Source of the DNA: Butyrivibrio sp. Su6
GTDB lineage: Bacteria > Bacillota > Clostridia > Lachnospirales > Lachnospiraceae
Direction of reading: 5' to 3'
NCBI RefSeq assembly: GCF_900108105.1
Contig: NZ_FNUR01000003.1
Coordinates: 1-64,000, forward strand
Length of the DNA stretch: 64,000 nt
In this document: positions 8,806 through 17,228 of the stretch, piece after piece
Position numbering within the stretch: position 1 is the first letter of the stretch
How the letters are laid out: each line of letters opens with the position of its first letter
The notes under the pieces: generated by a model
Database searches by the model: none
What the model was told of the DNA's origin: nothing
What the model saw: only the letters and a program-made list of their open reading frames with translations
Translations under genes and position numbers: made by a program

Positions 8806-9861
8806 TTATATACCACCTGCAAGTTTCCCTGAACTTTCTCTGACTACCAGCTTAGGGCTTATCATCTGTGTCATTTCTACATCTTTTCCCTCTGCTGCAG
8901 CCACTGCTGTCTCGATAAGAGCCCTTCCATAACCTTCATAGTCATAATCGATACTTGTAAGCTTTGGAATTGTAAGCTCAGCAATATAAGTGTTATCAAA
9001 GCTCACAAGGGATATATCTTCCGGAATCCTGAGTCCATGCTCTTTGATTGCCCTTACTGCTCCACTGGCAGCAAAGTCGTTTATTGCGATGATCGCCGTC
9101 GGCCTCTCTTCAAGGTCCAGCACTTTATTTGTGCATTCATATCCCGACTCTGGATCATATGTGCCGTTTACCACATACTCTCCTCGCTCTTTAATTCCTT
9201 TTTTTCTTAAGTTTTCCTGGTACTTCTGATATTTGTTGTATGTAGATGCAACTTTCATCTCGCCGCCAACAAGAGCGATTTTTTCGTGCCCCAGTTCAAA
9301 GAGATGCTCCATAAGTATATCCATAGCACTTGATTCATCAATGACCACACTGTGGACAGGTGCCTTATCAAGCTTTCCTGTGACAATAACCGGAGTTTTT
9401 TCGCAGATTCCTCTCACCTTCTCGGCGTAGGAATCATCCGTAATAAGGTCATCTACTCTTCCGCCCATCTGTATGATAGCATCAACCCTCTGCTGCATCA
9501 TGATATCAAGCTGAGCTCTTTCTCTTTCATTTTCTCCGAGGCTGTTAGAGAGAACCACGCTGTATCCGGCCTTTTCAGCTGCAAGTTCACAAGCTACAAA
9601 AAGAGCTGAATAATATGGGTTTCTCACATCAGCAGCTATTATACCTATATTTTTAGTAGCTGTGTCTGACAATCCCTTTGCCAGGGCATTTGGCTTAAAA
9701 TTATATTTTTCAATTATCTTTTGGATTCGTTCTTTCTTTTCCTTACGGACAGATGCGCTTCCATTGAGCACACGAGAAACAGTGGACGCAGACACTCCTG
9801 CCTCCTCTGCAATATCATAGATTGTAATGGTTTTTGCGGTATTCAGCTTTTCTTTTTCCAT
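8806..9861 (-). CDS. LacI family transcriptional regulator
   Basis: A 351-residue repressor. I use the start at 9861 (MEKEKLNT), preceded by GGAG at good spacing, rather than the in-frame start 13 codons upstream that lies in the operator. The helix-turn-helix is at the N-terminus (TIYDIAEEAGVSASTVSRVL, about 12-31), then the hinge helix and a periplasmic-binding-protein-like sensor domain. It probably controls its own gene (operator at 9886) and the adjacent transporter (operators at 8616 and 8675). The inducer is likely a galactoside, by context only. Confidence 0.9.
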   Translation of the reverse strand: MEKEKLNTAKTITIYDIAEEAGVSASTVSRVLNGSASVRKEKKERIQKIIEKYNFKPNALAKGLSDTATKNIGIIAADVRNPYYSALFVACELAAEKAGYSVVLSNSLGENERERAQLDIMMQQRVDAIIQMGGRVDDLITDDSYAEKVRGICEKTPVIVTGKLDKAPVHSVVIDESSAMDILMEHLFELGHEKIALVGGEMKVASTYNKYQKYQENLRKKGIKERGEYVVNGTYDPESGYECTNKVLDLEERPTAIIAINDFAASGAVRAIKEHGLRIPEDISLVSFDNTYIAELTIPKLTSIDYDYEGYGRALIETAVAAAEGKDVEMTQMISPKLVVRESSGKLAGGI

Positions 9862-9885
9862 AAGAACTCCGTCTTGGGGACTGTC

Positions 9886-9899
9886 TGAAACCGATTTCA
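9886..9899. promoter_or_regulatory. LacI/CcpA-type operator 3 (autoregulation)
   Basis: TGAAACCGATTTCA, an almost perfect palindrome 25 bp upstream of the regulator start and nearly identical to the two sites before the permease gene. It also fits the general cre pattern, so CcpA cannot be excluded. Confidence 0.65.
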
Positions 9900-9944
9900 A
9901 ATTTAATATTACGAAATATGCTTTTTAATGTCAATATGGTAGAT

Positions 9945-9992
9945 GAAAAAAAGATTCCTGTCAGTACCAAAAGATGTCTGACAGGAGTCTTT
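9945..9992 (-). terminator. Terminator after the 1161-residue protein gene
   Basis: Minus-strand hairpin AAGACTCCTGTCAG / CTGACAGGAATCTT followed by a T run. Confidence 0.75.
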
Positions 9993-10004
9993 TAATCTTT
10001 GTGA

Positions 10005-13000
10005 TTATTTAGCAAGTTTACCATTGATAAGTGACTTATATTTAGGTTTTGTCCACTTACCTCCTTCTTTCTTTGCTTCTTCTTCTGGAGCTATATCATG
10101 AAGTCTAGGAGAATTCTTTCTCTGTTTGTTTACCTTATCAACAATAGCCTTCTGCTGTTCACTACTGAATCTCTTACTGTAATCCTCCTCGGCAAGAAGA
10201 TAGTTTTCATCTTCATTACACAGGTATGACATTCCGGGATCCCACGCAAATTCAGTAATATCTTCGAATTTATCGTAATCCTTTTCATCAAGGAAGAACT
10301 TTGCCCTTGGATCATTTGCATCCTTATATTTGTCCTTAAGCCAAGGTTCTGCTATCTTTCTGGCTTGTTCAATCTGGTCAAGATAAGAGTCAATACGTTT
10401 CTTCATAGCCTCTATACGCTCTGTATCCCACTTAAGATCGAGCAATATTGCCTCTTGAGTTTTCCATGTATCCTTCATATTTTTAATGGACTCATAGGCA
10501 GCTTTATCCATATGAAGAAGCGTTGGTACATCACCTTTAAGCCTTGCACGTTTCTTATTTATCTCTGCTATGCGCTTATCCTCGGCAGCTTCAAATTCTT
10601 TTTCATCTAATGTCGGTTCTTTACCTTCCCGCAGACGGATCTTATTTCTAAGCACCTTCTGTACCTGTAGGTCATTTTTAATAAAAGTTGAGGTTCTATA
10701 GAATATCATCTGCATTTTGAAATCAAATTCGCCACCCTGCAGGTTATCCATCTTTACTGTACCTACAGGACTCCCTGCACTTTCAAATTTCATTTTATTT
10801 CTATTTTCTTGAGATAGCAAGTTTTTTACCTGCAAAGGCACCATGCACTCTTTTGATTTTTTATCACTGTCAACCTTAACAAAGGCATCGGAATTTTTGG
10901 CAACACATCTGTCATATATTTCTTTTAAATCCTGCAGAGCCAAAAATGCATCAGCACGCTGATCCGCGTTCTCAGATTCTCTGTATTTTATAAAAGTATC
11001 AAAACAGCTATTGATTTTTGCCTTGTCATCTTGTTTTATCCCAGCTGCCATGCTAAATAATTGCTTGTATACATCTGTATGCTGCGTTAGATCTCTAAAG
11101 AAATTAGAATAGAGAGCCGAATCGTTAAATGGGTCCATATCAGTCTCATTTGTGTTGATACTGTATAAACCAAAGGTACACTTCCACTCATGCTCTTTTT
11201 TGTATTTTTCCCTTATAACAGGCTCTCCCACCTTTTCAATCGGTGCTTTGTCCAGTATTTTAGGAACATATTTTCTTCTAACCGGTTTTGTTCCGGACTT
11301 ATCCTCCAGATAGTCAAACTGAGTACTGTTCTCCTCAATATTGGTAAAAATCGGAGGCAGGAAACCATTCTTCTTTGCTATCTTCTTGCCATCAGCACCT
11401 GTCTGCTCAAAATCTTTTTTCTCAATTCCTTTATCCTTAGAAAAAGCCTGATCATGGTCATAGGACATGATGCTTACTATCTTAATACTTCCGGCATTTT
11501 TTAACTTGTTCAAAGCTTCCTGTGAATTAGGGTCATTTTCAATCAGATCAGTAATGTCCGGCTCAGTTTTACACTTAAAGTTTCTCCAGTGTCGATCTGT
11601 CTGAAGGCAGACTGTATCAAGCATCTGAAGTCTCATAAGCTGTCTTACCGCATTTGGTGAATACTGAAGCTTTGCTCCACTCTTTTGAGCAAGCTCTACA
11701 AGCTTAAGCATTTCAAGTCCGGGTGCCACACTCATAAGTGTACAGTTGACATCCTCTTCCTTCTCACTGCCTGCAAGCTTCATTTTTACTACAGAAGACT
11801 GGGAAGATGTAATTACATCCTGGAAGCCAAACTGTTTTGCAATTCTCCAGGTAGCTGTATTATTGGTAGCAACTACTACTTCTTCATTATCACCTTTATT
11901 AATTACTCCGCTGTTTTCTGTCATCTGACCATAAAGCTCGGCATCCTTACCCATAGTTCTAAGAAGCAGCCTTCTAAGACCAAGTTTTTTATCTGCATGA
12001 TCATCGCACAGCTCTACCAGCTTATTTATCAGTTCAGAATCTTTTTTCTTATCAAGGCCAAGATCCTTAATATTTTTTAACAGCCAGTCCTTTTCAGTAA
12101 GCTCTTTAAGGTCATCAAACTTTTTATCAGCCTTTTCCTCAACAGCTACCTGTCCGCCTGCCGCAGGAGCGTTCTGAGGATTTTCCATGGTCCTTAAAAG
12201 CATTTTTACGTATGCTATGGCGCCATCATCTTTTTTTTCTTCTGCTTCCAGCGATCGCAGTTTATTCCTGGTTTCTTCAATCATCGCTGGGTCTATAGCT
12301 CCGCCACTGCTTGCAGCCTCCTGTATACGTATTTTTACAGACTTAGAAAATTTTACAAATTCATTATATTCAGATAATCTTTCATAGAATTTGTTAAAAT
12401 CATGGCCAAGGAATTTAAGATAGCGCTTTTCAGTAGCTATCTTATCAGACTGAGTAACCTTATCATCGCCGCTTCCATTCGGGTTAAGAGTCAGTTTCTT
12501 TAGCATGTACTGCATAACTTTCATATCACTTTTTAGCTCTTTGTCGCTGAGCTTTTCAAGTCTCTGTTCCTTTGTATCTGACCCGATATTACTCTTAACC
12601 TGTTTAATACGTCTGTCGAGATATGAACCCAGCTCATTGCTGATAAGAGGGAGGTTCTCTTTCATGTAATACTCGTTGCCATCTTTATCCTTAAGTCGGT
12701 ATACAGTGGTTGTATTACCTTCTCTCTCCATTTTGCTTTCGGATATCTTAATACTGTGCATTTGAAGCAAAAGATCAGAGCCGGTCTTTATATTGTCTAT
12801 TTGCTCTCCAAAAGCACCACTCTTCATCATTTCTGTAGCCTGAATGATAAGAGCTTTTTCTTCACGGAGATTCTCATAAAGAGCCATGACTTTCTGCTTT
12901 CTTCTTATTCCTGCAGCAAACCATGGATTCTTATGGCTGTCAATATAATCATTGCAGGCTTTTATGGCATCATCATAAGCCTTTGAATACTGCTCTTTAA

Positions 13001-13490
13001 CAGCACTTGGATTGACTCCAAGTTCACCTCCTTCTCTTTTAGGAAGCTCAGCTTTCATAAGATTATAGATGGTATTCACCTTTTCTTTTACCTGCTGCAT
13101 GGACTTGGAGTCCTTGGAATACCACTTGCTGTCCTGATCAAGAAGCTGTGTCTGATTCTCGATTACAGACCTTCTTGTCTTATTCCTTTCTTCAAAAGAA
13201 AGCGCTTCCTGTGTCTCAGTAGTCGTCTTTATAGACAGCTTATTAACAAGCTCATTATTTGTTGTTTTTAGCTGAACTTTTTCCTCTGCTGATAGAGCTT
13301 TAGGCAGCTTTTTCCAGGCATCTTTATGTGCTGCTACAATATTTCTTGTATCTTTTGCATCAGTAGGAACAAAACCATTCTGAAGTCTTAATCTATCTTC
13401 ATTTTGCAGATTAGCAAAATCAAGCTGTTCATTATTAATTTCAAAAACATCATTATTATGTTGTTGCTGTAAATTCTGATGAGGTAACAT
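10005..13490 (-). CDS. Large uncharacterised protein with kinase-like motifs
   Basis: I do not recognise the family. The 1161-residue protein is hydrophilic, highly charged, mostly helical by eye, and has no signal peptide or membrane segment. Its middle carries features of an atypical (HipA/PI4-kinase-like) kinase fold: YRLKDKDGNEYYMKE with a candidate nucleotide-binding lysine K277; NNTATWRIAKQFGFQDVI followed by TLMSVAPG near a possible hinge; a catalytic-loop-like TDRHWRNF (D632, H634, N637); and a metal-site-like SYDHDQAF (D678, D680). Long helical stretches lie between and after these. It starts at an ATG with AGGAGG nine bases before and follows the GNAT gene by 13 bp, so the two are co-transcribed. 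The kinase assignment is inference from motif order and needs a structure comparison. Confidence 0.55.
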   Translation of the reverse strand: MLPHQNLQQQHNNDVFEINNEQLDFANLQNEDRLRLQNGFVPTDAKDTRNIVAAHKDAWKKLPKALSAEEKVQLKTTNNELVNKLSIKTTTETQEALSFEERNKTRRSVIENQTQLLDQDSKWYSKDSKSMQQVKEKVNTIYNLMKAELPKREGGELGVNPSAVKEQYSKAYDDAIKACNDYIDSHKNPWFAAGIRRKQKVMALYENLREEKALIIQATEMMKSGAFGEQIDNIKTGSDLLLQMHSIKISESKMEREGNTTTVYRLKDKDGNEYYMKENLPLISNELGSYLDRRIKQVKSNIGSDTKEQRLEKLSDKELKSDMKVMQYMLKKLTLNPNGSGDDKVTQSDKIATEKRYLKFLGHDFNKFYERLSEYNEFVKFSKSVKIRIQEAASSGGAIDPAMIEETRNKLRSLEAEEKKDDGAIAYVKMLLRTMENPQNAPAAGGQVAVEEKADKKFDDLKELTEKDWLLKNIKDLGLDKKKDSELINKLVELCDDHADKKLGLRRLLLRTMGKDAELYGQMTENSGVINKGDNEEVVVATNNTATWRIAKQFGFQDVITSSQSSVVKMKLAGSEKEEDVNCTLMSVAPGLEMLKLVELAQKSGAKLQYSPNAVRQLMRLQMLDTVCLQTDRHWRNFKCKTEPDITDLIENDPNSQEALNKLKNAGSIKIVSIMSYDHDQAFSKDKGIEKKDFEQTGADGKKIAKKNGFLPPIFTNIEENSTQFDYLEDKSGTKPVRRKYVPKILDKAPIEKVGEPVIREKYKKEHEWKCTFGLYSINTNETDMDPFNDSALYSNFFRDLTQHTDVYKQLFSMAAGIKQDDKAKINSCFDTFIKYRESENADQRADAFLALQDLKEIYDRCVAKNSDAFVKVDSDKKSKECMVPLQVKNLLSQENRNKMKFESAGSPVGTVKMDNLQGGEFDFKMQMIFYRTSTFIKNDLQVQKVLRNKIRLREGKEPTLDEKEFEAAEDKRIAEINKKRARLKGDVPTLLHMDKAAYESIKNMKDTWKTQEAILLDLKWDTERIEAMKKRIDSYLDQIEQARKIAEPWLKDKYKDANDPRAKFFLDEKDYDKFEDITEFAWDPGMSYLCNEDENYLLAEEDYSKRFSSEQQKAIVDKVNKQRKNSPRLHDIAPEEEAKKEGGKWTKPKYKSLINGKLAK

Positions 13491-13503
13491 CTATTCAATC
13501 CTC

Positions 13504-14499
13504 CTACCATTCTCTTGTATAGTAAAGATCTTCAATATATTCATAACCTTCAGTTGGATAATCTTCAATGAAAAAGCTCTTTCCCGAATTAAGTTCAACC
13601 TTTTCCTTAGGCTCTGAAAGAATTTCCAGATCTTTAATATCGCAATACCTGTACTCAGTCTCTACAGGCTGAACATTTTTAAATACAACACTTGCAATCT
13701 TCATGGCATTTTTTGAATTGCATATGATATTAAGTGATTCTGTTTCTTCAATTTTCTTAGCAGTCAGTCTCGCTATTCCTCTAAGAAAATGTCCAAGGTC
13801 ACGAACATCTTCAACAGCTATAGTAACAGGAATAATGACATGCCCTTCCATATGCACAAGTAAAAGGCCCTTTATTTTATCCTTTTTTACCAGTTTGAAA
13901 CTATATTTGGGATCATAGAAATCAAGCCTTCCATGAGGCGAAAAGAGCTGCATGACCCTTCCAACCTCTGCCATGTGAACAAGCGAGCTCATAATTTCCT
14001 CTTCTGATGTATTTGAGAGATTAACAACATCATTTGATTTACTTCTTTTTTCAATGGCCTTCATTATAAACGGCTCAGTTGTTATCTGTTTCCCATCAAG
14101 AACCCACTCATCATTTCTGTAATCTGCATTTTCGAGCCCAAGATCCTCAAAATATCTAATGAGATCTCCTTTATCCTCTTCAACAGGTATTAAATCCGAA
14201 AACTTAGCTGCAATGCATGGCGCATCATTATCTTTAGCAAGATTTATCACATTTCTTACCAAAGATGTTCCAATTCCTCTGCCTCTATATTCCGGATCAA
14301 TATATATCCACTCAATGACAAAGGTATCCATCGGCACCCCTGAAAAAACGACCACCCCAATCGGAACATCCGCTCCATCCTCTTCGGTTGTTACACCGAT
14401 AAGCTGCATATTGGGAAGTTTGATCTTCTCAAATAACTTTTCTGTTATAAGTCCTTTGAAATACTTCTCTTCTCCGGCTTTCAGCAATGTAGCTTTCAA
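13504..14499 (-). CDS. Tandem GNAT-fold acetyltransferase
   Basis: I assign a TTG start at 14499, because AAGGAGGT lies seven bases upstream; a longer ATG frame to 14589 would run through a terminator hairpin. The 331-residue product has an N-terminal GNAT domain with the acetyl-CoA loop signature YIDPEYRGRGIGTSLV at about residues 85-100. The C-terminal half (about 190-290) looks like a second, degenerate GNAT or similar alpha/beta fold without a clear CoA loop. It is the first gene of a two-gene unit with the 1161-residue kinase-like protein, which could be its substrate or partner. The substrate is unknown. Confidence 0.7.
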   Translation of the reverse strand: MKATLLKAGEEKYFKGLITEKLFEKIKLPNMQLIGVTTEEDGADVPIGVVVFSGVPMDTFVIEWIYIDPEYRGRGIGTSLVRNVINLAKDNDAPCIAAKFSDLIPVEEDKGDLIRYFEDLGLENADYRNDEWVLDGKQITTEPFIMKAIEKRSKSNDVVNLSNTSEEEIMSSLVHMAEVGRVMQLFSPHGRLDFYDPKYSFKLVKKDKIKGLLLVHMEGHVIIPVTIAVEDVRDLGHFLRGIARLTAKKIEETESLNIICNSKNAMKIASVVFKNVQPVETEYRYCDIKDLEILSEPKEKVELNSGKSFFIEDYPTEGYEYIEDLYYTREW

Positions 14500-14532
14500 A
14501 ATAGATACCTCCTTATCAATTAATTCAAGGCA

Positions 14533-14580
14533 AAAGAAAACTGCTATTATATCCTTCTCTAGATATAATAACAGTTTCTT
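14533..14580 (-). terminator. Terminator or attenuator before the GNAT gene
   Basis: Long A+T-rich hairpin, arms AAACTGTTATTATATC and GATATAATAGCAGTTT, followed on the minus strand by TTTTCTTTTG. It is placed 45 bp after the HD-GYP gene and only 35 bp before the GNAT start, so it either ends the c-di-GMP operon or attenuates the GNAT unit. Confidence 0.7.
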
Positions 14581-14625
14581 GATAAACATTTTGTTAAATA
14601 TAATTAAATTATTATTACTTTTTCG

Positions 14626-15897
14626 TTATTGCTGGAACCCCATATATACACCCGGTATATCGTCTTCTGTCAAATGGAATCGCTCGTGATTTTCATCAGC
14701 TTCCGCGGTCTCCATCTTAACAACATTGACATAGCCATCGTTGATCATATCCACCATGTACTTCACAATAGATGGATCAAATTGAGTTCCGGATCCCTTT
14801 TGAATTTCCTCGATGATCTCGTCTTTATTTAAGTGTCTTCTGTAAACACGGTTACTTGACATAGCGTCATAGGAATCTGCAACGCCAACTATCCTTGCAT
14901 ACAGAGGGATAATATCTCCCTTAAGTCCATCAGGATATCCTGTTCCGTCATATCTTTCATGATGATAAAGAGCTGTTTCTCTGACTCCTCTAAGAGAAGA
15001 AAGCTGAAGCAGCATTTTTCCGCCCGCTACAGTGTGGTTTTGTATAAGCTTTCGCTCTTCGTCTGAAAGCTTACCGGGCTTATTCAAAACAGCATCCGGA
15101 ACACTTATTTTACCGGCATCATGAAGTAGTCCTGCATAATATATGTTTTGTATCTCATCCTCAGAAAGCCCCATTCTCTTGGCAATTTCTGCCGCATACA
15201 TGGCAACTCGTCTGGAATGACCTCGTGTATACGGGTCCTTGGCATCAATGAAGTTGATGAAAGTATTCATTGACTGGAGGATGATCTTCACATCGTTGCG
15301 CTGTCGTTCTTTGTAGTTTCTGACATTAACTCTTGTAACTAAAAGGCCTACAAATACAATGAACCAGACCATCAAAAGGATAAGTATCACTTGTTTAGCG
15401 ATATCCGTCATTTCAGAAGATATCTTATATCCTTTGATTCCTATCTCTGTAGGAGTAAAGACCTCATTTGAATTAACAATTATTCCAAAAGCAATATTCT
15501 CACCGGAATATATAATGTTATTGTAATAAGTTGGTCTCAAAAGAACACATTGTCTCTCGGAATCATATACCGCTTCGGAACCCCAATAATTCTCAAGGGT
15601 TGCATCAGAAGGCAGATCTATTTCTACTATCCAGTTGGAAAGATTACTCTTTCCGGTATTATAAATTTCAAAATCAAACTGTGAAGAATAGCCACTTACG
15701 CTTTTCCATGTAGCAGCTCTGCTCACGCTGGAATAAAACTCATCTGACAGCCTTGCCCCTGTAAGACTGACAGTTTCGTCATATGCAGAAGAAACATAAT
15801 TCCTCGCCACTATTTCAAGCGTATAATAAGTCACCACAAGAATAACGAATAGCGACAAAAACACTGTCACCAGTTTTGTAGTTTTACTTAATTTCAT
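14626..15897 (-). CDS. HD-GYP phosphodiesterase with CBM2-like sensor
   Basis: A 423-residue membrane protein. TM1 is at about 8-30, an extracellular domain at about 60-145, TM2 at about 168-188, then a cytoplasmic HD-GYP domain. The HD-GYP residues are intact: H259-D260 in HDAGKISVPD, HHERYDGTGYP (312-322) and DSYDAMSSNRVY. This domain hydrolyses cyclic di-GMP. The extracellular part (FDFEIYNTG, NWIVEIDLP with W89, YWG with W105, SGENIAFG) follows the strand pattern of a CBM2 carbohydrate-binding module. It is encoded six bases after a GGDEF gene and so makes an opposing enzyme pair. The CBM2 resemblance is my reading by eye. Confidence 0.85.
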   Translation of the reverse strand: MKLSKTTKLVTVFLSLFVILVVTYYTLEIVARNYVSSAYDETVSLTGARLSDEFYSSVSRAATWKSVSGYSSQFDFEIYNTGKSNLSNWIVEIDLPSDATLENYWGSEAVYDSERQCVLLRPTYYNNIIYSGENIAFGIIVNSNEVFTPTEIGIKGYKISSEMTDIAKQVILILLMVWFIVFVGLLVTRVNVRNYKERQRNDVKIILQSMNTFINFIDAKDPYTRGHSRRVAMYAAEIAKRMGLSEDEIQNIYYAGLLHDAGKISVPDAVLNKPGKLSDEERKLIQNHTVAGGKMLLQLSSLRGVRETALYHHERYDGTGYPDGLKGDIIPLYARIVGVADSYDAMSSNRVYRRHLNKDEIIEEIQKGSGTQFDPSIVKYMVDMINDGYVNVVKMETAEADENHERFHLTEDDIPGVYMGFQQ

Positions 15898-15903
15898 TCC
15901 CCA

Positions 15904-17049
15904 TCACCTTCTATTATCAGCCAAATGGTGTTGTCTCTTTTGTATATACATGAGTTCGTCAATTGCTATCTGGAACTGTTTAACAGACATGGAGTTAGCA
16001 GGATTATATATCATACTTCCCATACTTATCTCAAGCTTGTATGGTTTCTCGCTCTTATAATTCCAAAGCTCCATCTCATCATCAATCAGTTCAATTCTCT
16101 CCTCCAACTCATCCTGAGACGAAATATTACTTATTACGCAAAATTCATCTCCACCAAACCTTCCGATGGCTGCATCGTCAGAAAAAACTTTGTACAGGAT
16201 AGCTGAAACGATTTTCAGTGCATAATCCCCCTCATTATGACCATATGTATCATTGATTTCTTTAAACCTATCTAAGTCCATCATTATAGCAGAAAACTGA
16301 TGTCCTGTAGACAGTGAATTCTTAATCCTGTTCTCCATAACGATATCGATACCCCTTCTATTAAGTGCACCGGTAAGGTAATCAATATCAAGATTTTTAG
16401 TCTGCAGATAGAAAAAGACTATGAGAATACCTATAGTTATTGAGGCATAAGTCATATTCATATCTGTATAGAATATCTGCAGGAAAGCTCCAAACATGGC
16501 GATCAAAGGAAATGCCAAAATCGGCTTAACATAGCCTGTATATATTGCATTATAGTTGATCAGCACATACACAGATACTAAAACACAGAGAAGTAACACA
16601 AAAGCTCCCCTAACCAGGAAGTAAGGTCCTCTTACATAGTTCATGCCATCAAAATAGTAGAACCAGTCAAGATTAAAAAGTACTGAAATCGTAACCAAAA
16701 CAAAATTCAGTCCCATAAATACCCTGTAAACCAAGGTGACTTCTTTTTGAAACTTGGCCTTTGTTTCATCCAACCAACAGTTTATATATAGTATGGCAAA
16801 AAGATAATCTGCAGGATCAAGGGCATAGATAATATAATATCCAATCTTCATTCCGATCAAATAGTTCTCAGGGTAAAGTTCACCGATATGTCCAACAGTC
16901 TCAGCTGCAACAAGAATAAAAGTCATCACAACAAGCTGAACAAAACGTTCAGCTGATTTTGTATTAATTGTCTTACCCTGGAAAATGAGAACAAGAATCA
17001 ATAAAAGTGATGTATAAAAATTTAATATGATCCAACCTGAAATAGCCAA
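15904..17049 (-). CDS. Membrane diguanylate cyclase (GGDEF)
   Basis: A 381-residue protein starting at a TTG codon (17049) with a weak AGGGG before it. The N-terminal half is hydrophobic, about seven membrane helices, like histidine-kinase-type 7TM sensor regions. The C-terminal GGDEF domain (about 220-375) has an intact active site, GRFGGDEFCVI, and TGALNRRG at its start. The usual RxxD inhibitory site six residues before GGDEF is absent. It makes cyclic di-GMP from GTP. The next gene, six bases on, encodes the HD-GYP enzyme that degrades it; the shared operon suggests tuned local turnover. Confidence 0.9.
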   Translation of the reverse strand: MAISGWIILNFYTSLLLILVLIFQGKTINTKSAERFVQLVVMTFILVAAETVGHIGELYPENYLIGMKIGYYIIYALDPADYLFAILYINCWLDETKAKFQKEVTLVYRVFMGLNFVLVTISVLFNLDWFYYFDGMNYVRGPYFLVRGAFVLLLCVLVSVYVLINYNAIYTGYVKPILAFPLIAMFGAFLQIFYTDMNMTYASITIGILIVFFYLQTKNLDIDYLTGALNRRGIDIVMENRIKNSLSTGHQFSAIMMDLDRFKEINDTYGHNEGDYALKIVSAILYKVFSDDAAIGRFGGDEFCVISNISSQDELEERIELIDDEMELWNYKSEKPYKLEISMGSMIYNPANSMSVKQFQIAIDELMYIQKRQHHLADNRR

Positions 17050-17167
17050 TAAAATGCCCCTTTTTGCCTAATCTACTACCAATATTACGCTCCCATTATA
17101 CTAAATAGGGTCCAAAACTTTGTGATAATTTATAGAATTTTTATGCTTTTTCGCAACTTTATTTCAA

Positions 17168-17213
17168 TAAAAAAACCTATCCGGGAAAAGATATTTCTTT
17201 TCCCGGATAGGCC
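17168..17213 (-). terminator. Terminator after kdgK
   Basis: Perfect hairpin, arms CCTATCCGGGAAAAGA / TCTTTTCCCGGATAGG, with a T run following on the minus strand. Confidence 0.9.
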
Positions 17214-17228
17214 CTAAAATATCAAAGA

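Noticed and set aside
14500..14589. Longer N-terminus for the GNAT protein
   Set aside because: The extra codons run through a terminator-like hairpin and lack an RBS, while TTG at 14499 has a strong one.
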